Shown: positions 1-8,607 of the stretch, in pieces
Layout of the letters: every line of letters begins with the position of its first letter
Position numbering within the stretch: position 1 is the first letter of the stretch
Assembly: GCF_002205675.1 (NCBI RefSeq)
Contig: NZ_NISK01000003.1
Location: 738,241 to 802,240, forward strand
Reading direction: 5' to 3'
DNA length: 64,000 bases
From: Sphingopyxis bauzanensis
GTDB lineage: Bacteria > Pseudomonadota > Alphaproteobacteria > Sphingomonadales > Sphingomonadaceae
Made by a program: the position numbers and the translations under genes
Notes under the pieces: model-generated
What the model saw: the letters and a program-made list of their open reading frames with translations, nothing else
What the model was told of the DNA's origin: nothing
Databases searched by the model: none

Positions 1-68
1 TTGATCCCCGACACGATGAAAATCAGCGAGATGAAAAGGCGCCCGAAAAAGACAGCGATCATGGACAT
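1..68 (-). CDS. DoxX-like membrane protein, N-terminal fragment
   Basis: Only the first 22 codons are in the window; the rest lies to the left. The readable peptide is a short N-terminus followed by a hydrophobic stretch ending FISLIFIVSGI, which resembles the first membrane helix of DoxX-family small membrane proteins (family typically four helices, about 130-150 residues). The start at 68 is chosen because a GGAGG sequence lies about 8 bases upstream on the minus strand. DoxX is a guess from this short piece. Confidence 0.5.
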   Translation of the reverse strand, partial: MSMIAVFFGRLFISLIFIVSGI

Positions 69-153
69 GCGTGGGTCCTCCAAACGATGCCCCCGCCGCT
101 TGTGCTTTCAGGACGCGCGGGGAGGGAGGAGGTTCCGTTTTTCGGCTTAATTG

Positions 154-708
154 TCAGAGCTTGGGCAGCGTGACGCCCTTTTGCCCCATATATTTGCCCG
201 CGCGGTCGGCGTAGCTGATCTCGCATGGCTCATTGCCCTGTAAGAACAGGAACTGGCACGCGCCTTCATTGGCGTAAATCTTGGCGGGCAGGGGGGTGGT
301 ATTCGAAAACTCCAGCGTCACATGACCCTCCCAGCCAGGTTCGAGCGGGGTGACGTTGACGATGATCCCGCAGCGCGCATAAGTCGATTTGCCCAGGCAG
401 ATGACCAGCACGTCGCGCGGGATGCGGAAATATTCGACGGTGCGGGCGAGCGCGAAACTGTTCGGCGGAATGATACAGACGTCGGTTTCGCGGTCGACGA
501 AATTCTTCGGATTGAAATCCTTGGGATCGACGATCGTGGAATCGACGTTGGTGAAAATCTTGAACTCGGGCGCGACGCGCGCGTCATAGCCATACGACGA
601 CAGGCCATAGCTGATGCACCCGTCGCGGCGCTGCGCCTCGACAAAGGGTTCGATCATGCCCTGCGTCTGGGCGGCTTCGCGAATCCAGCGGTCGGAAAGA
701 ATGGCCAT
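154..708 (-). CDS. dcd: dCTP deaminase
   Basis: Converts dCTP to dUTP and ammonia, feeding dTMP synthesis through dUTPase; cytoplasmic, normally a homotrimer. The 184 residues match the usual family length. The family signature GKSTYAR sits near residue 105 and is followed by a [12 protein letters not shown] segment around residues 125-136 that carries the active-site glutamate, and the C-terminus is glycine and lysine rich as in the family. It stands alone between a membrane gene and cdd. Its neighbour cdd is another pyrimidine-salvage deaminase, though a palindromic repeat of about 180 bases separates them, so they are probably not one transcript. Confidence 0.95.
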   Translation of the reverse strand: MAILSDRWIREAAQTQGMIEPFVEAQRRDGCISYGLSSYGYDARVAPEFKIFTNVDSTIVDPKDFNPKNFVDRETDVCIIPPNSFALARTVEYFRIPRDVLVICLGKSTYARCGIIVNVTPLEPGWEGHVTLEFSNTTPLPAKIYANEGACQFLFLQGNEPCEISYADRAGKYMGQKGVTLPKL

Positions 709-780
709 GCCGCTGTTTGTCGGCGTGCGCAGATTCGCGCAAGTGGTCAGTCGTTATACTCTCACGTTCTCTGCGCGCCC

Positions 781-870
781 GTGCGAAGGCAGGGCCCCAT
801 CATCTAATATCTCGCTTTCCAGCGCGGTCGCGAGACAACGCCGCGGCAGGAGATGGGCCCCTGCTTTCGC
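781..870. repeat. Imperfect inverted repeat between dcd and cdd
   Basis: A left arm at 781-801 (GCGAAGGCAGGGCCCCATC) and a right arm at 852-870 (GATGGGCCCCTGCTTTCGC) are near-complementary and can fold into a long hairpin. It lies in the gap between the two minus-strand genes, like the other palindromic repeats of the first 23 kb. It may act as a transcript end or be a dispersed repeat. Confidence 0.55.
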
Positions 871-892
871 AGGGGCAAGGTGTAGCGGGAAT

Positions 893-1339
893 TCAGACTA
901 GTCCCAGATCTTTCGGGCCGAAGGCGGCGGGAAGCAATTCGCTGAGCTTGTAAGTCTTCACCGCGGTCCCGTCGCCCGATGCGCAATGAACCAAAATGTC
1001 GGTTTTCGACCGCTCGGCGGCCTCATTCAAAATCTGGCGGCATCGCCCGCACGGGTTGACCGGGTCGGTGCCGATCAGCGCATCGCCGTCGGGTCGGCCG
1101 CCGATAATCGCGACCTCGGCGAGCTCGCCGATCCAGCCTTCGTTGACGATCTTTGCCACCGCCACAGTTTCGGCGCAGAGGGTCAGGCCATAGCTGGCGT
1201 TCTCGACATTGGCGCCGGTGACGACATCGCCATTCTTGAGTAGCAAGGCGGCGCCGACCTGAAAGCCCGAATAGGGCGCATAAGCGCGGCTGGCCGCATC
1301 GCGCGCGGCGGCGATCAGTTCGTCACGGGGCTCGGTCAT
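893..1339 (-). CDS. cdd: Cytidine deaminase
   Basis: Hydrolytic deamination of cytidine or deoxycytidine to uridine or deoxyuridine in pyrimidine salvage. About 148 residues from the start MTEPRDEL, the usual length of the short homotetrameric class. The zinc-site signature CAE is followed about 40 residues later by PCGRCRQ, giving the three cysteines of the tetrameric class. The open frame extends upstream to 1423, but 1339 is preferred: it starts just where the upstream gene ends (ATGA overlap) and begins the conserved domain. Translational coupling to the muramidase-like gene is therefore likely. Confidence 0.93.
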   Translation of the reverse strand: MTEPRDELIAAARDAASRAYAPYSGFQVGAALLLKNGDVVTGANVENASYGLTLCAETVAVAKIVNEGWIGELAEVAIIGGRPDGDALIGTDPVNPCGRCRQILNEAAERSKTDILVHCASGDGTAVKTYKLSELLPAAFGPKDLGLV

Positions 1340-2091
1340 GGCGTTTCTCCTTGCGGGCGCAGCACATTCCAGCCGACGGTGCCGTTGGCGCCCGACAGGC
1401 GAACATAATTGTTCGCCTGCCACATCGCCCAGGGATGCGCGGCATAATCGGGCTCAAAGAAATCGCGGCGCAACCAGATGGTGCGCGCGATGCCCTTGGT
1501 CACCTGATAATCGAATTCAAATGCCGGACCGGGGGCGATCAGGCTGCGCTTGCCCATATGCGCCTCGATCTGCGCCAAAAAGGTCGCGAGTTCGGAGAGC
1601 AACAGCGAGCGAGTTGGGCGGTCGGGGCAGCGGTCGTCATAATCGAGCCACACCACTGCGGGCAGCGCGTCGGCGCGGCGCGGGACGTGGCGAATGAAGT
1701 TCGCCGCCTGATCGGTCGCCAGCTGGCAGAGGCTGTAACGATGGATCGCACCGGTCTGCACCCCCGCTTCGCGCGCCGCGACAATATTGTGGGTGAATTT
1801 GGTGTCGATGCCGCGGGTGCCGTCGGTTCCCATCACATAGGCAAAATCGGCGCCCGCAGCCTTGATCGATCCCCATTGGACATCGCCATTGCCCGCGTCG
1901 ATCGTCACCCCTTGCGTCGGATAGATCGCCCGATCTGGGGTCCAGCGCGCCGCCCACCAAAGGGCGAGCCCGGTCGCCAGCAACAGCAGTACAATGGCGG
2001 CGCCGATGCGCCGTAGTAGACACGCAATGGTGCCGCGCCAATTGCCGCCTGGGCTTGCCGGACCTTTGCGTTTGATGGCTCCGGTCGCCAT
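1336..2091 (-). CDS. GH25 family muramidase-like protein, membrane anchored
   Basis: 251 residues. A basic N-terminus is followed by one hydrophobic segment at about residues 24-48, so it is probably anchored in the inner membrane with the domain in the periplasm. The domain begins VTIDAGNGDVQW, which fits the GH25 lysozyme start motif, and has the beta-strand motif VVWLDYDD. GH25 enzymes cut the glycan strand of peptidoglycan and normally carry a D-x-E motif at this second site; here the glutamate position appears to be aspartate. Activity is therefore uncertain. It overlaps cdd by ATGA at its end and UPF0262 lies 3 bases upstream, so the three may be cotranscribed. Confidence 0.75.
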   Translation of the reverse strand: MATGAIKRKGPASPGGNWRGTIACLLRRIGAAIVLLLLATGLALWWAARWTPDRAIYPTQGVTIDAGNGDVQWGSIKAAGADFAYVMGTDGTRGIDTKFTHNIVAAREAGVQTGAIHRYSLCQLATDQAANFIRHVPRRADALPAVVWLDYDDRCPDRPTRSLLLSELATFLAQIEAHMGKRSLIAPGPAFEFDYQVTKGIARTIWLRRDFFEPDYAAHPWAMWQANNYVRLSGANGTVGWNVLRPQGETP

Positions 2092-2094
2092 CCC

Positions 2095-2592
2095 TCAACC
2101 TTTGATGTGCAAGACGCAGATCAGCGTGAACAGCCGCCGCGCCGTGTCGAAATCGACCGCGATCTTGCCATCCAGCCGGTCCATCAGCATCTCGGCCGCC
2201 TCGTTGTGCAGGCCGCGGCGCGCCATATCGACGGTTTCGATCTGCTGTGCGGTCGAGGTCTTGATCGCCTGATAATAAGAGTCGCATATCGCAAAATAGT
2301 CGCGGATCGGACGGCGAAAGCGGCCGAGGCCGAGGATGATCGCCTCAAGCGGCGAACCGTCCTCGCGTGAAATCTCAAAGATCAGCCGCCCTTCCTCGAC
2401 GCGCAGCAGCAGGCGATAGGGACCGGCATAGCTATCGGCATGGCCGCGCTGCGGGACGAACTTGTTGTCCTCGATCAGGTCGAAGATCGCGACGCGGCGT
2501 TCCTGTTCGACGTCGGGATTGCGCCAGACGATCGAGCCCTCGTCGAGTTCGACCGAAATGATGCGCTGTTTGGAAGGGTCTGCGTCCGCCAT
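2095..2592 (-). CDS. UPF0262 family protein
   Basis: 165 residues, matching the UPF0262 family of Alphaproteobacteria in length and in the conserved middle part ([18 protein letters not shown], then [14 protein letters not shown]). The family has no established biochemical function. The start at 2592 (MADADPSKQ) is chosen over an upstream in-frame start at 2778 because the extra residues are encoded by a palindromic repeat. It is the first gene of a probable minus-strand group with the GH25 protein and cdd. Confidence 0.85.
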   Translation of the reverse strand: MADADPSKQRIISVELDEGSIVWRNPDVEQERRVAIFDLIEDNKFVPQRGHADSYAGPYRLLLRVEEGRLIFEISREDGSPLEAIILGLGRFRRPIRDYFAICDSYYQAIKTSTAQQIETVDMARRGLHNEAAEMLMDRLDGKIAVDFDTARRLFTLICVLHIKG

Positions 2593-2654
2593 GCTGCCTG
2601 TGCTTCTACTTGGCGCGGGGCGAAGGGCAAGGGGACTTGGCATCACCCTTGAAA

Positions 2655-2737
2655 CCCGTTCGGGTCGAGCGAAGTCGAGACACCCGTTGGGCTTACGCCA
2701 CCCAGAGGGGTGTCTTGACTTCGCTCGACACGAACGG
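2655..2737. repeat. Palindromic repeat, family A (copy 1)
   Basis: Arms read CCGTTCGGGTCGAGCGAAGT at the left and ACTTCGCTCGACACGAACGG at the right, forming a long imperfect hairpin with about 25 bases between. Related copies occur at 5222-5301 and 22691-22770. This is a REP-like dispersed repeat typical of sphingomonad chromosomes; here it lies between divergent UPF0262 and dnaB. Confidence 0.8.
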
Positions 2738-2831
2738 ATTCCTGGAGTTATCCCCAGATGCGCCCACGGCGAAGCCAATGGGGTTGGCCTAGCCGGTTGC
2801 GCATCGCGCAGTGACAGAGCATGAAGTGACC

Positions 2832-4343
2832 ATGTCAGATGTCGTCCGCCTCGCCCCCTCGGCAGCCGCCGGGGAAGCCCCCCAATTGCCGCGCAATATC
2901 GAGGCGGAGGCCGCCTTTCTGGGCGCGATTTTGATCGACAACCGAGTCGTCGAGGATCTGCCGGTCGCGCTGACCCCCGATCACTTCTTCGAGCCGCTCC
3001 ATGGCCGTATTTTCCAGCAGACGATGGCGCTGATCGAACGCAACAGCATCGCGACGCCGGTGACGCTGAAACCCTATTTCGAAGCCGACGAGGCGATGAA
3101 GGCAGTCGGCGGGGTCGGTTATCTGGCGCAGCTCACCGGCAGCGGTGCCGGGCTGATCGGCGCTCGCGACTTTGCCAAGCAGATTTTTGACCTCGCCTTG
3201 CTGCGCGAACTGGCAGGTGTCGGGCGGGTGCTGGTCGAAAATGCGCTCGACACCAGTGAGCGGGTGGATCCGCAGGCGCAGATCGAAGAGGCGGAAACCG
3301 CGCTCTACCGCGTCGCGGGCGGTGAGGCCGAAATGGGGTCGGTCAAGAGCTTCAGCCAGGCCAGCCTGACCGCGCTGCAGGCCGCCGAACGCGCGCTCAA
3401 CTCGGGCGGCCATTTGTCTGGGATCACGACCGGGATTTCGAGCATGAACGCCAAGATCGGCGGCATGCACAATTCGGACTTGATGATCCTCGCCGGGCGT
3501 CCCGGCATGGGCAAGACCTCGCTCGCCACCAATATCGCCTATAACGCCGCCGAACGCTGGCGCCGCGACGAGGATGACGGGATTCCGCCCGAAAAGAATA
3601 TGGGCGCCAAGGTCGCCTTTTTCAGCCTCGAAATGTCCGCCGACCAGCTCGCGACGCGCGTCCTCGCCGAACAATCCGGGGTGTCGGGCGAAGCGTTGCG
3701 CATGGGCAAGATCAGCAAGGAGCAGTTCCAGCAATTGTCGCGCGCCGCCCAGCAGCTTCAGACGTTGCCACTCTTCATCGACGACACCCCGGCGCTGACC
3801 ATCGCTGGTCTGCGGACGCGCGCGCGGCGCTTGCAGCGGCGGCACGGCATCGGCCTGATCATCGTCGATTATCTCCAATTGCTGGCGGGTAGTTCGAAAA
3901 GCGGCGATAATCGCGTGCAGGAAATTTCGGAAATTTCGCGCGGTTTGAAGACGCTGGCGAAGGAACTTCATGTGCCGGTGATGGCGCTGTCGCAGCTCAG
4001 CCGCGCGGTCGAACAGCGCGAAGACAAGCGGCCGATGCTGTCCGATCTGCGCGAATCGGGCTCGATCGAGCAGGACGCGGATATGGTGCTGTTTGTGTTT
4101 CGCGAGGATTATTATGTGGGTTCGCGCGAGCCCAAACGCCCGATGGAGGGCGACGATGTGAAAATCCACGCGGCGCACGAGGAATGGGCAGCCGAGATGG
4201 AGCGCGTCTTTGGTCTGGCCGAAGTGATCGTTGCGAAGTCACGCCATGGTTCGACGGGCAAGATCCGCCTGCACTTCGAGGCGAAGACGACGAAGTTCAG
4301 CGATCTGGCGGATGAGAGTCAGGCGTTTGCGGATTATGAGTGA
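2832..4343 (+). CDS. dnaB: Replicative DNA helicase DnaB
   Basis: Hexameric 5'-3' helicase that unwinds the chromosomal replication fork and recruits primase. About 503 residues, the family length. The N-terminal DnaB domain ([15 protein letters not shown]) is followed by a RecA-like ATPase with Walker [10 protein letters not shown] near residue 220, Walker [11 protein letters not shown] near 350 and the SQLSRAVE and R-finger region near 385. It ends with the conserved KSRHGSTG segment. A GTG start at 2811 would add seven residues; ATG at 2832 is chosen because the second methionine begins the usual N-terminus, but neither has a strong ribosome site. A palindromic repeat follows directly at 4363. 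Confidence 0.97.
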   Translation: MSDVVRLAPSAAAGEAPQLPRNIEAEAAFLGAILIDNRVVEDLPVALTPDHFFEPLHGRIFQQTMALIERNSIATPVTLKPYFEADEAMKAVGGVGYLAQLTGSGAGLIGARDFAKQIFDLALLRELAGVGRVLVENALDTSERVDPQAQIEEAETALYRVAGGEAEMGSVKSFSQASLTALQAAERALNSGGHLSGITTGISSMNAKIGGMHNSDLMILAGRPGMGKTSLATNIAYNAAERWRRDEDDGIPPEKNMGAKVAFFSLEMSADQLATRVLAEQSGVSGEALRMGKISKEQFQQLSRAAQQLQTLPLFIDDTPALTIAGLRTRARRLQRRHGIGLIIVDYLQLLAGSSKSGDNRVQEISEISRGLKTLAKELHVPVMALSQLSRAVEQREDKRPMLSDLRESGSIEQDADMVLFVFREDYYVGSREPKRPMEGDDVKIHAAHEEWAAEMERVFGLAEVIVAKSRHGSTGKIRLHFEAKTTKFSDLADESQAFADYE

Positions 4344-4362
4344 GGCGTAGCTGACCTTGGCC

Positions 4363-4438
4363 CGTCATTGCGAGCGAAGCGAAGCAATCCAGAGCGGCTT
4401 GTCCCGCCCTCGATTGCTTCGCTTCGCTCGCAATGACG
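4363..4438. repeat. Palindromic repeat, family B (copy 1)
   Basis: Nearly perfect inverted repeat with outer arms CGTCATTGCGAGCGAAGCGA and TCGCTTCGCTCGCAATGACG. It lies between convergent dnaB and cysH, so it could terminate both transcripts. A second copy is at 8527-8602. Confidence 0.85.
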
Positions 4439-4452
4439 ACGCCTGCGCTAAA

Positions 4453-5325
4453 CTAGAACGCCGGATCGTTCGCCGGGTCATCGCCGATCGGCGACACCGC
4501 TTCGTGGATGCCGCATTCGGTTTTGTCCCAGCCGCGCCAGCGGCCCGAGCGCGGGTCTTCGCCGGGCTGGACTTTCGACGTGCAGGGCGAACAGCCGATC
4601 GAAGGATAGCCTTCGGCCTCTAACGGATGCCGCGGCAGGTCGTGCTCGGCGAAATAGGCGTCGAGCTGGTCGCGCGTCCAGTTGGCAAGCGGGTTGAATT
4701 TCAGGCGGCCGGTGCTGCCGTCGAGTTCGAAGCGCGGCAGTCCTTGGCGCGTCGATGACTGAAAGCCTTTGCGACCGGTAATCGACGCATCGAAACCCGC
4801 CATCGCCTTCTCGAGCGGTTTGACCTTGCGGATTTCGCAGCAGCCGTCGGGATCGTAGGACCAGCGCAATTCGGTGGAATCCTTCGCCGTCAGATCTTCG
4901 GCATCGGGGGTCAGGTTGATGATATTCAGCCCGAGCCGTGCCGCGAGCGTATCGCGATAGGCGAGCGTTTCGGGAAAATGCTTGCCGGTGTCGAGAAACA
5001 GCACCGGCATGTCCGTGGCAACCTGTGCCACGAGGTGGAGGAGCACGGCGCTTTCGGCGCCAAAGCTGGAGACGATCGCGGTATCGCCGAGCAGCCCCGC
5101 GCCAATGACGCTGGCGACCACCTCGCCGGCGTCCTGGCCGCGGAACAGATTGTTTAGGCGGATGACATCGGCGTCGGTGAAACGCGGCGCGACGTCGATG
5201 CGGTCGCGCTTTCTGTCGCCACCGTTCGCATCGAGCGCAGTCGAGATATCGCGCGTTGGCGCGCCGCCGCTGGGTGTCTCGACTTCGCTTGACACGAACG
5301 GAATTCGAGGATCGGCTTTACCCAT
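4453..5325 (-). CDS. cysH: Assimilatory APS/PAPS reductase
   Basis: Reduces activated sulfate to sulfite with thioredoxin in cysteine biosynthesis. About 290 residues. The PP-loop-type core includes SSFGAESAVLLHL and the sulfate-site region, and the end carries the catalytic KTECGIH. A cysteine pair at about residues 162-163 and CSPC at about 245-248 match the four cysteines that bind a 4Fe-4S cluster in APS-using enzymes, so adenylyl sulfate is the likely substrate. Start 5325 overlaps the DUF934 gene by 8 bases. Residues about 9-35 are encoded by an in-frame copy of the family A palindromic repeat, an insertion that does not belong to the conserved domain. Confidence 0.93.
   Translation of the reverse strand: MGKADPRIPFVSSEVETPSGGAPTRDISTALDANGGDRKRDRIDVAPRFTDADVIRLNNLFRGQDAGEVVASVIGAGLLGDTAIVSSFGAESAVLLHLVAQVATDMPVLFLDTGKHFPETLAYRDTLAARLGLNIINLTPDAEDLTAKDSTELRWSYDPDGCCEIRKVKPLEKAMAGFDASITGRKGFQSSTRQGLPRFELDGSTGRLKFNPLANWTRDQLDAYFAEHDLPRHPLEAEGYPSIGCSPCTSKVQPGEDPRSGRWRGWDKTECGIHEAVSPIGDDPANDPAF
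5222..5301. repeat. Palindromic repeat, family A (copy 2, inside cysH)
   Basis: Arms CCGTTCGCATCGAGCGCAGT and ACTTCGCTTGACACGAACGG flank about 40 bases. It is the same repeat family as 2655-2737, but this copy lies inside the coding frame of cysH and is translated as a variable, non-conserved N-terminal segment. Confidence 0.8.
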
Positions 5326-5731
5326 GGCGCAGTTTCCAGATCGGCACCGCGCCATCGGCAGCGCCTTGATAATGTTCGGGCCAGCGCGACCACGCCGCCT
5401 CAACATCGGCAGGATTCAGATCTTTTTCGGACGCAAAGCTGTCGAAGCCGCAGCGCTTCAGATAGCCGATCTGATCGACCAGCACGTCGCCCTGCGCGCG
5501 GAGCTCGCCAGTGAATCCGGCTTCGCGCAGGATACGCCCCGAAGAATAGCCGCGGCCGTCACGGAATTTCGGGAAAGCGACTTCGATCAGCTTGAGCCGA
5601 TCGAGAAAGGGGATCAGCGCCCGCGCATCCTCATCCGATTCGAGCCGCACCGCGGTCGCGTTCGACTGTTCGAGGAAGGCGTCGAGCGTGACGCAGGGTT
5701 CTTCGCCGTCGGCCTGCAGATGCTCAACCAT
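5318..5731 (-). CDS. DUF934 family protein
   Basis: 137 residues, resembling the DUF934 proteins that regularly sit between the sulfite reductase and CysH genes in Alphaproteobacteria. A role in sulfite reduction is inferred from this position; no catalytic motif is evident. It overlaps cysI by 8 bases at its start and cysH by 8 bases at its end, so it is very probably translated as part of the cys operon. Confidence 0.85.
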   Translation of the reverse strand: MVEHLQADGEEPCVTLDAFLEQSNATAVRLESDEDARALIPFLDRLKLIEVAFPKFRDGRGYSSGRILREAGFTGELRAQGDVLVDQIGYLKRCGFDSFASEKDLNPADVEAAWSRWPEHYQGAADGAVPIWKLRHG

Positions 5732-7355
5732 AGATTGCCTCCTTGAAGGGGGCCATGCCGACCCGGCGATAGGTATCGACGAAACGTTCGCCGTCGGTGC
5801 GTTCGCTCAGATATTTGTCGGTCACGCGCTCGATCGCATCGACGATCCCGTCCTCGTCGAAGCCGGGGCCGGTGATCGTGCCAAGCGACACATCCTCCGC
5901 GCCCGACCCGCCGAGGAGGAGCTGGTAATTTTCGGTGCCTTTGCGGTCGACGCCGAGGATACCGATGTGACCCGCATGATGATGCCCGCAAGCATTGATG
6001 CAGCCCGAAATCTTGAGCTTGAGTTCGCCCAGATCGCGCTGCCGCAGCGGATCGGCGAAGCGCTGCGCGATCTTTTGCGCGACGGGGATCGAGCGCGCAT
6101 TGGCGAGGCTGCAATAATCGAGCCCGGGGCAGGCGATGATGTCGCTGATCAGGTCGAGGTTCGGCGTCGCGAGGTCCGCGGCGTCGAGCGCCTGCCAGAT
6201 CGGGAACAGGTCAGCCTTGCGAACGTGCGGCAGCACGATGTTCTGGGCGTGGGTGACGCGGAGTTCGTCATGACTGTAGCGTTCGGCGAGGTCGGCCATC
6301 AGATCGATCTGCGCCGAGCTGGCATCGCCGGGGATGCCGCCGAGCGGTTTCAGGCTGATGTTGACGATCGCGTGGCCGGACACCTTGTGCGCGGCGACAT
6401 TCTGATCGACCCAGACCGCGAAATCGGGGTCGGTGCGATCGATCACGTCGGGCGCACTGGCGTCGAGCGGCTGCATCGCGAATTGCGCCGCGATGCGGTC
6501 GAACTCGGCCTTCGGCGGATCGATGCCCAGCGACTTCACATGGGCAAATTCATCCTCGACCTGGCGGCGATATTCGTCGACGCCGAGCTCGTGAATCAGG
6601 ATCTTGATCCGCGCCTTGTAGATATTGTCGCGGCGACCGTAGCGGTTGTACACGCGCAGGCACGCCTCAGTGTAGCTGAGCAGATCGTCGAGCGGCACGA
6701 AATCCTTGATCAGCGGCGCGATCATCGGGGTACGGCCCATGCCGCCGCCGACATAGAAAGCGGCGCCGTGGCCGCCATCCTTTTCGACGATCTGAATGCC
6801 GATGTCGTGGAGGCGCATCGCGGCGCGATCTTCCTCGGCGGCGATCACGGCAATCTTGAACTTGCGTGGCAGATAGCTGAATTCGGGGTGGAAGCTCGAC
6901 CATTGGCGGAGCAACTCGGCCCACGGGCGCGGATCGGTTAGCTCGTCGGCGGCGGCACCGGCCCACTGATCCGAACTGATGTTGCGGATGCAATTGCCGC
7001 TGGTCTGGATCGCGTGCATTTCGACCGACGCGAGATCGGCGAGAATCGCGGGAGCGTCCTCCAGCTTGATCCAGTTATACTGGATATTCTGGCGGGTGGT
7101 GAAATGGCCATAATCGCGGTCATATTTACGCGCGATATGCGCGAGCATCCGCATCTGGCGGCTGTCGAGCGTGCCATAAGGCACTGCGACGCGCAGCATA
7201 TAGGCGTGCAGCTGGAGATAGAGGCCGTTCATCAGCCGCAGCGGCTTGAACTGGTCCTCGGTAATCTCGCCTGCCAGGCGGCGCTTCACCTGATCGGCGA
7301 ATTCGGCGACACGCGCATCGACCATCTGCTGGTCATATTCGTCATATTTATACAT
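5724..7355 (-). CDS. cysI: Nitrite/sulfite reductase, hemoprotein subunit
   Basis: Reduces sulfite to sulfide with six electrons using siroheme and a 4Fe-4S cluster. 543 residues. The two cysteine pairs that bind the cluster and siroheme are visible as CPGLDYC (C-x5-C) and SGCINACGHHH (C-x3-C), and the N-terminal half has the parallel HFTTRQNIQYNW and IQTSGNCIRN segments of the repeated nitrite/sulfite reductase fold. It lies 1 base downstream of the DUF2849 gene, in an operon with the SUMT gene that makes its siroheme precursor. No flavoprotein partner is in the window. Confidence 0.93.
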   Translation of the reverse strand: MYKYDEYDQQMVDARVAEFADQVKRRLAGEITEDQFKPLRLMNGLYLQLHAYMLRVAVPYGTLDSRQMRMLAHIARKYDRDYGHFTTRQNIQYNWIKLEDAPAILADLASVEMHAIQTSGNCIRNISSDQWAGAAADELTDPRPWAELLRQWSSFHPEFSYLPRKFKIAVIAAEEDRAAMRLHDIGIQIVEKDGGHGAAFYVGGGMGRTPMIAPLIKDFVPLDDLLSYTEACLRVYNRYGRRDNIYKARIKILIHELGVDEYRRQVEDEFAHVKSLGIDPPKAEFDRIAAQFAMQPLDASAPDVIDRTDPDFAVWVDQNVAAHKVSGHAIVNISLKPLGGIPGDASSAQIDLMADLAERYSHDELRVTHAQNIVLPHVRKADLFPIWQALDAADLATPNLDLISDIIACPGLDYCSLANARSIPVAQKIAQRFADPLRQRDLGELKLKISGCINACGHHHAGHIGILGVDRKGTENYQLLLGGSGAEDVSLGTITGPGFDEDGIVDAIERVTDKYLSERTDGERFVDTYRRVGMAPFKEAIYG

Positions 7356-7356
7356 A

Positions 7357-7653
7357 TCAGATCACCCAGTCGCCGGCCGCGGGATCGGCGGGTTTTAATG
7401 TCAGGTCAGGGCGCACGGTCGGGCCGAGCGCGCGGATGCGGTCCTTGATGTGCGCGGGGCGCGGGCCGTCGGCGGTTTGCTCACCAGCGATGATATAGGG
7501 CGCATTGACGCGGCGCGCGGCTTCCTCGACCGCAAGGATCGCCTCGCCAGCCTCACCGACGTCGGCAGCGTCCTCGATATGTAGCGACCAGTCGGCGCCG
7601 GTCCACCAGGTGACAAATCCTGTTTTCAGGTCATTGCCCGTCAGAAGTTTCAT
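7357..7653 (-). CDS. DUF2849 family protein
   Basis: 98 residues, like the DUF2849 proteins found just upstream of cysI in Alphaproteobacteria. The function is unknown; no signal peptide or membrane segment. Its start overlaps the end of cobA by ATGA and its stop is 1 base from cysI, so it is embedded in the cys operon and may help sulfite reduction. Confidence 0.82.
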   Translation of the reverse strand: MKLLTGNDLKTGFVTWWTGADWSLHIEDAADVGEAGEAILAVEEAARRVNAPYIIAGEQTADGPRPAHIKDRIRALGPTVRPDLTLKPADPAAGDWVI

Positions 7654-8438
7654 GCAAAATTCCTCAATTCTTCGGCAACCCCAGGGACGCCGAGGCAGTC
7701 GAGCGCATCGGCGCGCGCCGCGACCTTGCCGGCGATGATCAAGGCCGGGCTCTTCACCGCTTCGCGCGCGACGAGATCGCCCAAGTCGGTGAGCAGGGTG
7801 CGCAGGACGCGCGCGTCTGCGGTGGTGCCGCGCTCTATCACCGCGACGGGCAGGTCGGGCGACACGCCGTCGGCGATCAGCTTGTCGGCGATCGCGGTTG
7901 CGGTGGCGATGCCCATATAGATGACGAGGGTGCGGCTATGGCCCGCAAGGCCTGACCAGTCCTGATCGCTCAAATCCTTGCACTGGCCGGCGACGAAGCT
8001 GACCGCGCTGGCATCCTCGCGGTGGGTGAGGGGGAGGCCCGCCTGTGCGGCGCAGCCTGCTGCGGCGGTGATGCCCGGGACGACTTCGCAAGCCACACCG
8101 GCTTCACGTGCTGCATCGAGTTCCTCGCCGCCGCGCCCGAAGATGAACGGGTCGCCGCCCTTCAGGCGCACAACCTGCTTGCCGGTCAGCGTTTCGCGGA
8201 CGAGCAGTTCGTTGATCAGTTCCTGTTTCATCGTGTGGCGGCTGCGCTGCTTGGCGACGCTGATCCGTTCCACATGCGGCGGGATCAGCGCGAGCACGCC
8301 GGCGCCAACGAGCCCGTCATGGACGACGAGATCGGCACTCGCCAGCAGCCGCGCGGCGCGCAGCGTCAGCAGGTCGGGGTCGCCGGGACCGGCGCCGACC
8401 AGCCATAATTTGCCCGAAGGAGAGGGAGTTTTTTCCAT
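7650..8438 (-). CDS. cobA: Uroporphyrinogen-III C-methyltransferase
   Basis: Transfers two methyl groups from S-adenosylmethionine to uroporphyrinogen III to give precorrin-2, the precursor of siroheme for CysI. About 262 residues from MEKTPSPSG. The family motifs VGAGPGDPDLLT near the N-terminus and VRLKGGDPFIFGRG near residue 85 are present. It is a stand-alone methyltransferase: the dehydrogenase/ferrochelatase part of CysG is absent. It is the first gene of the minus-strand cys operon. The start is uncertain: an in-frame start at 8525 exists, but 8438 begins the conserved domain. No clear ribosome site was seen for either. Confidence 0.92.
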   Translation of the reverse strand: MEKTPSPSGKLWLVGAGPGDPDLLTLRAARLLASADLVVHDGLVGAGVLALIPPHVERISVAKQRSRHTMKQELINELLVRETLTGKQVVRLKGGDPFIFGRGGEELDAAREAGVACEVVPGITAAAGCAAQAGLPLTHREDASAVSFVAGQCKDLSDQDWSGLAGHSRTLVIYMGIATATAIADKLIADGVSPDLPVAVIERGTTADARVLRTLLTDLGDLVAREAVKSPALIIAGKVAARADALDCLGVPGVAEELRNFA

Positions 8439-8526
8439 GCACGATAGATGATGGCGCGCTCGCCGAATGGCAAAGCAGGCTTTATTGACGCTGATGAAGG
8501 TAAAATTGCGCCGACATTCTTCCACT

Positions 8527-8602
8527 CGTCATTGCGAGCGAAGCGAAGCTATCCAGCGCGGTTTACGCCACTCTGGATAGCTTCGCTTCGCTCGCAATGA
8601 CG
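8527..8602. repeat. Palindromic repeat, family B (copy 2)
   Basis: Outer arms CGTCATTGCGAGCGAAGCGA and TCGCTTCGCTCGCAATGACG are identical to those of the copy at 4363-4438, with a different central part. It lies 5 bases beyond the astD stop, upstream of cobA. Confidence 0.85.
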
Positions 8603-8607
8603 GGGTG

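Noticed and set aside
8439..8525. Upstream extension of the cobA start to 8525
   Set aside because: The added residues are not conserved-looking and lie outside the methyltransferase domain; 8438 was kept, though no strong ribosome site decides.
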